A stretch of DNA of 64,000 nt from Hyalella azteca (lineage: Eukaryota > Arthropoda > Malacostraca > Amphipoda > Hyalellidae): contig NW_025939222.1 in assembly GCF_000764305.2 (NCBI RefSeq), forward strand, positions 62,001 to 126,000, in the 5' to 3' direction. The notes beneath the pieces were generated by a model that was not told the origin of the DNA, ran no database searches, and saw only the letters and a program-made list of their open reading frames with translations. Below are positions 58,761-64,000 of this stretch, piece after piece; the stretch's first letter is position 1; each line of letters starts with the position of its first letter. Made by a program: the position numbers and the translations under genes.

Positions 58761-58778
58761 ATGGCCGAAGATGAGTGA
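58761..58778 (+). other. upstream mini-frame with consensus splice donor
   Basis: AACATGG, a good translation-start context, opens ATG GCC GAA GAT GAG TGA (MAEDE). GTGAGT at 58775-58780 is a consensus donor inside it. It may be an upstream frame in the OGA leader, or the end of a 5' exon joined to CATACAG at 58913-58919. Spliced there, it would not be in frame with the OGA start. Confidence 0.35.
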
Positions 58779-58896
58779 GTGAAGTGCGACAGGAGCGAAG
58801 GAATATATTCATCTGTTATTCCTAATCAAAGAGCGGTATTGAATGTAGTTTTTTTTGTGAGTGGAATTTTAGTGTGTGTTATTGAGTGACAGAACT

Positions 58897-58943
58897 TATA
58901 AATCCTTTAATACATACAGTGCGCCGGGGCAACAGCTGTCAAA
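58897..58943 (+). promoter_or_regulatory. putative OGA core promoter / leader
   Basis: TATAAAT at 58897-58903 lies 41 bp before the OGA start codon. A GC-richer TGCGCCGGGGCAACAGCTG follows at 58920. The start region CAAAATGGCGG (58940-58950) matches the core bound by YY1/Pleiohomeotic. Alternatively CATACAG at 58913-58919 is an acceptor and transcription starts further upstream. The two readings cannot be separated here. Confidence 0.35.
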
Positions 58944-59022
58944 ATGGCGGAACTCAACCCTAATGAAACGCACACAAACGGGATAAGCGAGGAAAGGAAA
59001 TTTCTTTGTGGTGTCGTTGAAG
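58944..59022 (+). CDS. OGA: OGA coding exon 1
   Basis: The ATG at 58944 lies in the favourable context CAAAATGG. It encodes [20 protein letters not shown] then LCGVVE plus the first base of Gly27. The donor is GTTGGT at 59023 (phase 1). The alternative donor GTAAAA at 59027 would break the G-F-Y-G-R-P-W reading. An in-frame upstream start was not found. Confidence 0.93.
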
Positions 59023-62000
59023 GTTGGTAAAATATTCATCCACTTTTACCGCTGTGTATTTTACCCCATGTTTTTCTAATGCGTTTTATAAACCCTCTCA
59101 TCAGATGATTAGCGTCTCATAATAAAGAGCAGGTAGTCTATTCTGTTATTGATCAGAAAATCTTTTATCAAGTTTGTTCACTAAAAGAGTTTCAAAACGA
59201 TTAAATTGTTGTTCAACTGTTGAGGAATTAAGGTTGATCATTGATCTAGCCGGTCATTTCCAGTATCCATTTATAGGTAAATGTCACCTTAGTAATACAA
59301 TCTAGAAAATCATTAGAAGATAGAACATAGGCTAGGAACTAGAAGTGAGTCAAGTGACCTTTGAAAATGAAATGAAGGTGACTCACTAAAACACCTTTGC
59401 TGGCTGTTAACTTCTCACCTGTTCTTATTCAGTTATTGCCCCTGCCTACCTATTTTTTATACCTAAAATAACAGCATCACATTTTTGCCCCAATTTTGAT
59501 GAATTGCTAATGAAAGTATGAAACAATACCTACTTTTAACAAATGTTTATTGAAAAATTGTGTCCTACATTTTAAATTTCTAAGTAGCTAATCATTAGTG
59601 GCAATAAGAGAATTTTGTTAACCTTTCTTAGTAGCTAAGTTAGTGCTAGTGAGCCTAGTGTAAAGGTTAAAAATTGGGCAGAAACTTTCAGTGAATTTGA
59701 TCAAAACACCCATGAATCTGGCCAATTTTTTCCCTTTCTGTGGTATTTTCTTAATTTCTCTAAGAAAAAATTAAACCTAAAACTGCCTATTTTTATTATG
59801 CAATTTTTTAAATCACCTGTTGAATGATAATTTTTATTATGGCTACAAAGTGCCAAATTTTAAATATATATTGATTGGAATCTTGCAGCAAATTATGCAC
59901 TATTGTAGTTGTTAAATGTTAAGAACTAAATTGGAGGTAATTCAACAGCATGAACCTTGCAGTTCTAAAATTAGTGAGACTGTGTGAAAGCTGCAGCACA
60001 ATTTGTAATATGGAGGCAGAAGTTTCCTAAAATCATGGGGGGATAAATGATTTTTTTTTCACACAAATGTCTGAGAAAAATAGGCAGGTATTCTCATTTT
60101 TCACTCAATATATTAGGCAAAGGCCATAGGATTGGGTAAAATTGGCCATATTTATGGGCATTTCGGTCTGATTTACTGGTTATTTCTGCCTATTTTTTTT
60201 ACTATAGACTCTAGCGTCTAGCCATAGCTTAGAAGGTAGATACAATTTAGGCCTGGACCTTGGAGATGACAAGGTGCCAGGTGTGCAGAATTTTACATTA
60301 TCTGTCACTGTCAGCCTGTCAGGACATGCCACTGAGCATTGACAAGGACCTTGTCCACTGCAAGCTCCATATCAGCAGCCGTATAGCATTTCTCCTGTAA
60401 CTGTATGCTTACAGGATGGCTTGTAATTTTGCACTATTTTAATTGGCTCAAGTGAATTCATTATAATGAAAAAAGAAGATTGTAAAAAACACACCTGAAA
60501 CAAAATGTAATATGTTAGTGACAACCATTATATTTTTGGAAAAATAAATCATAGTTTAGGTTAATTACTTCTCTTTCAATATTGTCAGGTGCTTGATTCT
60601 ATCTATGACATTCTATGCACAATTTTGTGAGCACCAATGATGCATTAATTTTTCATCAAGTGAATATTTTTTTTGCTAAGCAAGGTAAATGTAATCAAAG
60701 TTCTTTGTTATTAATTGATTTTTTTTTGTCAACTGGAGCCTTCGCTAACCAAGGTTCTATTGTAAATGCATTTTTAGGGCTTTCCCTAATTCCCCCTAAT
60801 TATCCTGATTGCCTGTGGTGCACAAATGGCTGCCATTTTTCTTGGAATAAGCTACACGAATTCCATCAATCTCGTTTTAAGCCAACACCTGTGTTTAACT
60901 TTTATGCAAGTAAAATTTTTTAATGTGGCAAATATTTTTTGCTACAGACCTTGACAGAGGTACTCTTCCAAAATGTCACTTTTCACAATTTTTTCAGGGA
61001 TTTAGTAAATCAACACATCAAGGTAGTAAATGTATGATGTCTTATTTTGCTTTATGCTACATAGATAGGAAAAATGTTGAACATTACACCACTATTTTTA
61101 GTTTTGCAATATTCTAATTAGTTTAGTTGCTACATTTATATGAAATGTTCGAGGACTGTCTTGATTTACCCAGCCCATCCCTTATTGGCCCGTTTGGCTG
61201 TATAATCATTCAATCCTTTAATATACTTGTGATACATGTTACAAGTCTGCTTATATATATATTCTAATAACCTGGAAATGTTTTTTATATTTGTCCCTAG
61301 TCTCCTGATAAAAAAAAAAAAAAAAAAGACTGAAAATTATCCTTACTCCACTGGGGAAAATATAACCTTTATATAATACTCCAGGAAGTATGTATAATAA
61401 TATTATACATCATGCCTTGTACTTAATGTTGCAAATATGCAGAAATAAACTAGCCAATCCTTACATTTCAGGATTTTATGGCCGTCCATGGACTCCAGAG
61501 CAGCGCAAAGATCTTTTTTCCAAGTAAGTTTTAGGATAAAATGCTGTACAAAATTTTCATTTGTTGAAAGATTTTCATGTGTTGAAAATTTTCATCAGGG
61601 TTGTATTTAATATTACCCAATCTATCACAATTATTTTGGTATAGGTATGTCTTGACATTATTTGTCAGTATTCAGCATTAACTCACTGGATCATTACTTG
61701 CTCTGAATTTATTCTTGTCTCTTCTTTAACTTTTTGATGAGCACTTACAGCCTAACAGTGCCACTATTTTCACTCTTTTGCTATAGTTATGTGGGCTTCT
61801 TCTCAGACACAATTAGTATCCTCAAATATGGATCATGCAAGTCAACAATGATGTGGCTTTGTAAGAAAAGTTTTTAGATATTTGGGTTCTGTCAAACTCA
61901 ATACTGCCTGCAGTTTGGATGTCTGTATATCTCAAAACATTGTGCAGCAAGATTGCTCATGAGATTTACCTACATTATGTGGACTGACTAATTTTGAGTG

Positions 62001-63646
62001 TGTAAATAATCATCTTTCATTGTTATAGCACTGTTATTCTCAGCTTTGGAAAATAAGTAACTACAATCATTTTCAAACATCATATATTCATGGACAAGTG
62101 AAATTAGTCAACATATATGGAGACATGGGGTCCTCATTGGATGCATATTATTGATTCTTTCTAAGGAGGCACAAAGTTGTAAGATAGTGAAGATGAAATG
62201 TTAGAGTAATTTGTACAGATGGAGTAATATCTGAACTGAAGAAATTATAAACTGTGTGATTACTGTGCCAAAGCCCATTTTTTGAAAGAGCTTACTTCAG
62301 GTTCTGCAAATCATTGCAGGATATAAACATTTTTAGCTTAAATTGTAGAACAGATTCAACCTATCAATATGCTTGCCATTGCAAAAAAGTGACCCAATGA
62401 AGTGTAAATGCAATTGATGGCTTACAGACTTCAGGTCAGACTTTCGCATCAGCCATGAAGCTCACAGTCTTGTATGAAAAAATAAGCTACCACAAACTCT
62501 TGAAGGCTAAAATACAGTCAATTTAAAATAGAGTATTTTCTAATATGTCCTGGAATCCTACAGTATTATCTTCATCATCCTAGGAAACTAAGATATGTTA
62601 AAATTAAATAAAAGAATGTACTATATTATAGAACAGGAAATGTGTAGATATGGAATCTTTAACATTTCTCTTTCAGCTTCCACATGCCCTAAAATTTTTT
62701 GTTTCGCACTATAGCTCAAGCACAGTTGCGACCACCAACTCTCCATTGCTGCAGTCCACTCACATCTCTCACAACATCATGCTCATGCTCTCACCCCACA
62801 TTCCTCTTCATAACTCGCCTCCTCCCATATGCCTCATATTCCCCCATCAGGCTCCCCTCAGTTTCCACTGACTCCCCCTACACGCAAAAACACTCGTCCT
62901 TCCTCCAATTATTCCTTTTGCATAAATGTCCATTCATTTGCAGCACCCTTGCCTTCACACCAGACGCCACCTCCTCTTCCATCATACATGTCTAGGCATG
63001 CTTCACTGTACAAGGAGTACTATACAGCACTAGCACTATTACTTATTAGTAGCAGTTGAACACAGAAGCAAGCTTAATATGCAATATTGCTGCATGAATG
63101 CCATGTGATATCAGCTTTTTCTTACTGTTGTCACGAATGGAGATACTGTATTTGAAATTTATTAGAATAAAATGTTGTATAATCTTATCCAAATTATCTT
63201 TTGAAACTCACAGCACGCTAATGTAGTATGTCATTATATTGATGAGGTCCATCTAATAACCCAATACTTGAAAAATCATTGTTATAAGAAATCAGCAGAT
63301 TTTATATGTAAGTTTGCAGAACCTGAAGCACTTCTTCAAGTTTGAGTATTTCTACAAATCTACTTTTTAGTAATACCTAATTAGCACCTGTATTCTTGAT
63401 GATGTTTGTTTGTACAGACAGGAGAAGTGGGGCATGAACTGCTACCTGTATGCCCCCAAAGACGATTACAAGCACAGAGCGTACTGGCGGGAGCTGTACA
63501 CGGTCGAGGAGGCGGAGCATCTACAGGCTCTCATCACTGAAGCTCGCAGCAACAATATAGTCTTCTATTATGCCATCTCACCTGGCCTTGATATTGCTTA
63601 CTCTAGTCAAAAGGAAATAGCTGCCCTCAAAAGAAAACTTGAACAG
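58944..63646 (+). CDS. OGA: O-GlcNAcase (GH84), 5' part: exons 1-3, gene continues past window
   Basis: The encoded enzyme removes O-linked N-acetylglucosamine from Ser/Thr of nuclear and cytoplasmic proteins, opposing O-GlcNAc transferase. Exons 58944-59022, 61472-61523 and 63418-63646 join to 120 residues. Residues 20-33 read [14 protein letters not shown], the GH84 start motif. Residues 53-63 hold [11 protein letters not shown], and 94-103 hold [10 protein letters not shown]. Gly27 and Lys58 correspond to substrate-binding Gly67 and Lys98 of human OGA, so the pocket's first strands are intact. The pre-domain N terminus is about 19 residues, against about 59 in human, and has no signal peptide. 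The catalytic Asp pair should lie about 14 residues beyond exon 3, in the next exon outside the window. Introns have phases 1, 2 and 0. No stop or frameshift is present, so the gene appears functional. Confidence 0.95.
59023..61471 (+). other. OGA: OGA intron 1
   Basis: 2,449 bp, GT-AG, acceptor CTTACATTTCAG. AT-rich. It holds an 18-base A run at 61310-61327 and two adjoining open frames (60615-60923 and 60923-61117) overlapping as TAATG, with no recognised motif. Confidence 0.88.
61472..61523 (+). CDS. OGA: OGA coding exon 2
   Basis: A 52-nt exon encoding (G)[16 protein letters not shown] plus two bases of Lys44. The acceptor is TTTCAG and the donor GTAAGT (phase 2). The short exon preserves the exact residue spacing of the GH84 N terminus between FYGRPW and KWG. 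Confidence 0.95.
61524..63417 (+). other. OGA: OGA intron 2
   Basis: 1,894 bp, GT-AG, acceptor GTTTGTACAG. It includes a C/T-rich island (about 62680-62990) with overlapping 73-98 codon frames of Ser/Pro/Leu-rich peptide, which I regard as low-complexity intronic sequence or an old repeat. Confidence 0.88.
63418..63646 (+). CDS. OGA: OGA coding exon 3
   Basis: 229 nt encoding (K)[20 protein letters not shown] through [40 protein letters not shown] and [16 protein letters not shown]. The donor is GTTTGT (phase 0). The first base completes the Lys codon begun in exon 2. KDDYKHR and AISPGLD are invariant-type GH84 blocks. Confidence 0.96.
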
Positions 63647-64000
63647 GTTTGTCTTCATTTCTCGTCTTCATGAATGGATGAAATAATTTAGAAAACGGGG
63701 TAAAATGTCTGTTAAATAAACATCTTAACCCTTTTGTCTCGGATATATTTAGCGTCATCAATGCTATTAGTACATAGTGGTTTGGGACTGGTAAGTCCCC
63801 TCAGTCACAAAAGGGTTAATGTTCGTTTCTACTATTCCAATCAATTTTTGAATCTTATCACTGAGCTTGGGATATCCATGATCTTTAATACTGACAGTAA
63901 TACCTCTGACGATTTTCTGATCCATTTTATTGTAAACTATTAATGCTGTTTCTTGTCTTGTTTGTTTGGAAAAAATTCAAATGCGAGCCGGTTGCCTATA
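63647..64000 (+). other. OGA: OGA intron 3, truncated by window edge
   Basis: Starts GTTTGT. No further exon is seen before the end of the window. A 69-codon frame at 63734-63943 has no GH84 similarity. Confidence 0.8.

Noticed and set aside
62650..63059. Overlapping 73-98 codon frames in OGA intron 2 as an alternative exon
   Set aside because: Low-complexity Ser/Pro/Leu from a C/T-rich tract. It is not GH84-like, and all three frames are similarly open.

Overview
The window is eukaryotic nuclear DNA, almost certainly from an arthropod and probably an insect with a large, repeat-rich genome. Reasons: it holds one spliced gene with GT-AG introns, no long uninterrupted gene, many minisatellites, several families of cut-and-paste transposon derivatives, a tRNA-derived SINE and LINE remnants. 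The one gene I recognise encodes a protein with an insect-like O-GlcNAcase sequence. No bacterial operon, CRISPR array, rRNA gene or free-standing tRNA gene was seen.

Layout. 1-12.4 kb: mostly unique AT-rich DNA with a LINE 3' end (1.26-1.64 kb), a 212-bp MITE (1.97 kb) and an 88-bp minisatellite (6.0-6.5 kb). 12.4-25.5 kb: SINE copies, several MITEs, minisatellites and one GC-rich candidate exon (19.1 kb). 25.5-26.5 kb: an assembly artefact. A 35-bp array ends at an N, followed by a 271-bp copy of DNA from 33.5-33.8 kb and then a complete Nextera mate-pair junction adapter. 26.5-46 kb: minisatellites, a 940-bp hAT element with a perfect 8-bp target duplication, and two Tc1-like elements with very long inverted repeats, one keeping a broken transposase tail. 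46.5-56.5 kb: a 1.08-kb TTAA-flanked element, more arrays including one with a two-step higher-order unit, and a 1.58-kb hAT element containing a 1.15-kb foldback element. 56-58.5 kb: LINE and SINE fragments, one SINE split by a piece of the same foldback family.

58.9-63.7 kb: the first three coding exons (120 residues) of O-GlcNAcase (OGA, family GH84) on the + strand. The gene runs off the right edge before the exon that should carry the catalytic aspartate pair. Its product removes O-linked GlcNAc from nuclear and cytoplasmic proteins.

Most open frames of 60-255 codons here lie inside tandem arrays whose unit has no stop codon, and are not genes. I found no new multi-gene system. The strongest unexpected observations are the mate-pair chimera, a tail hairpin shared by the SINE and a LINE, the foldback-in-hAT nest, and an excess of perfect TGACGTCA (CRE) palindromes.
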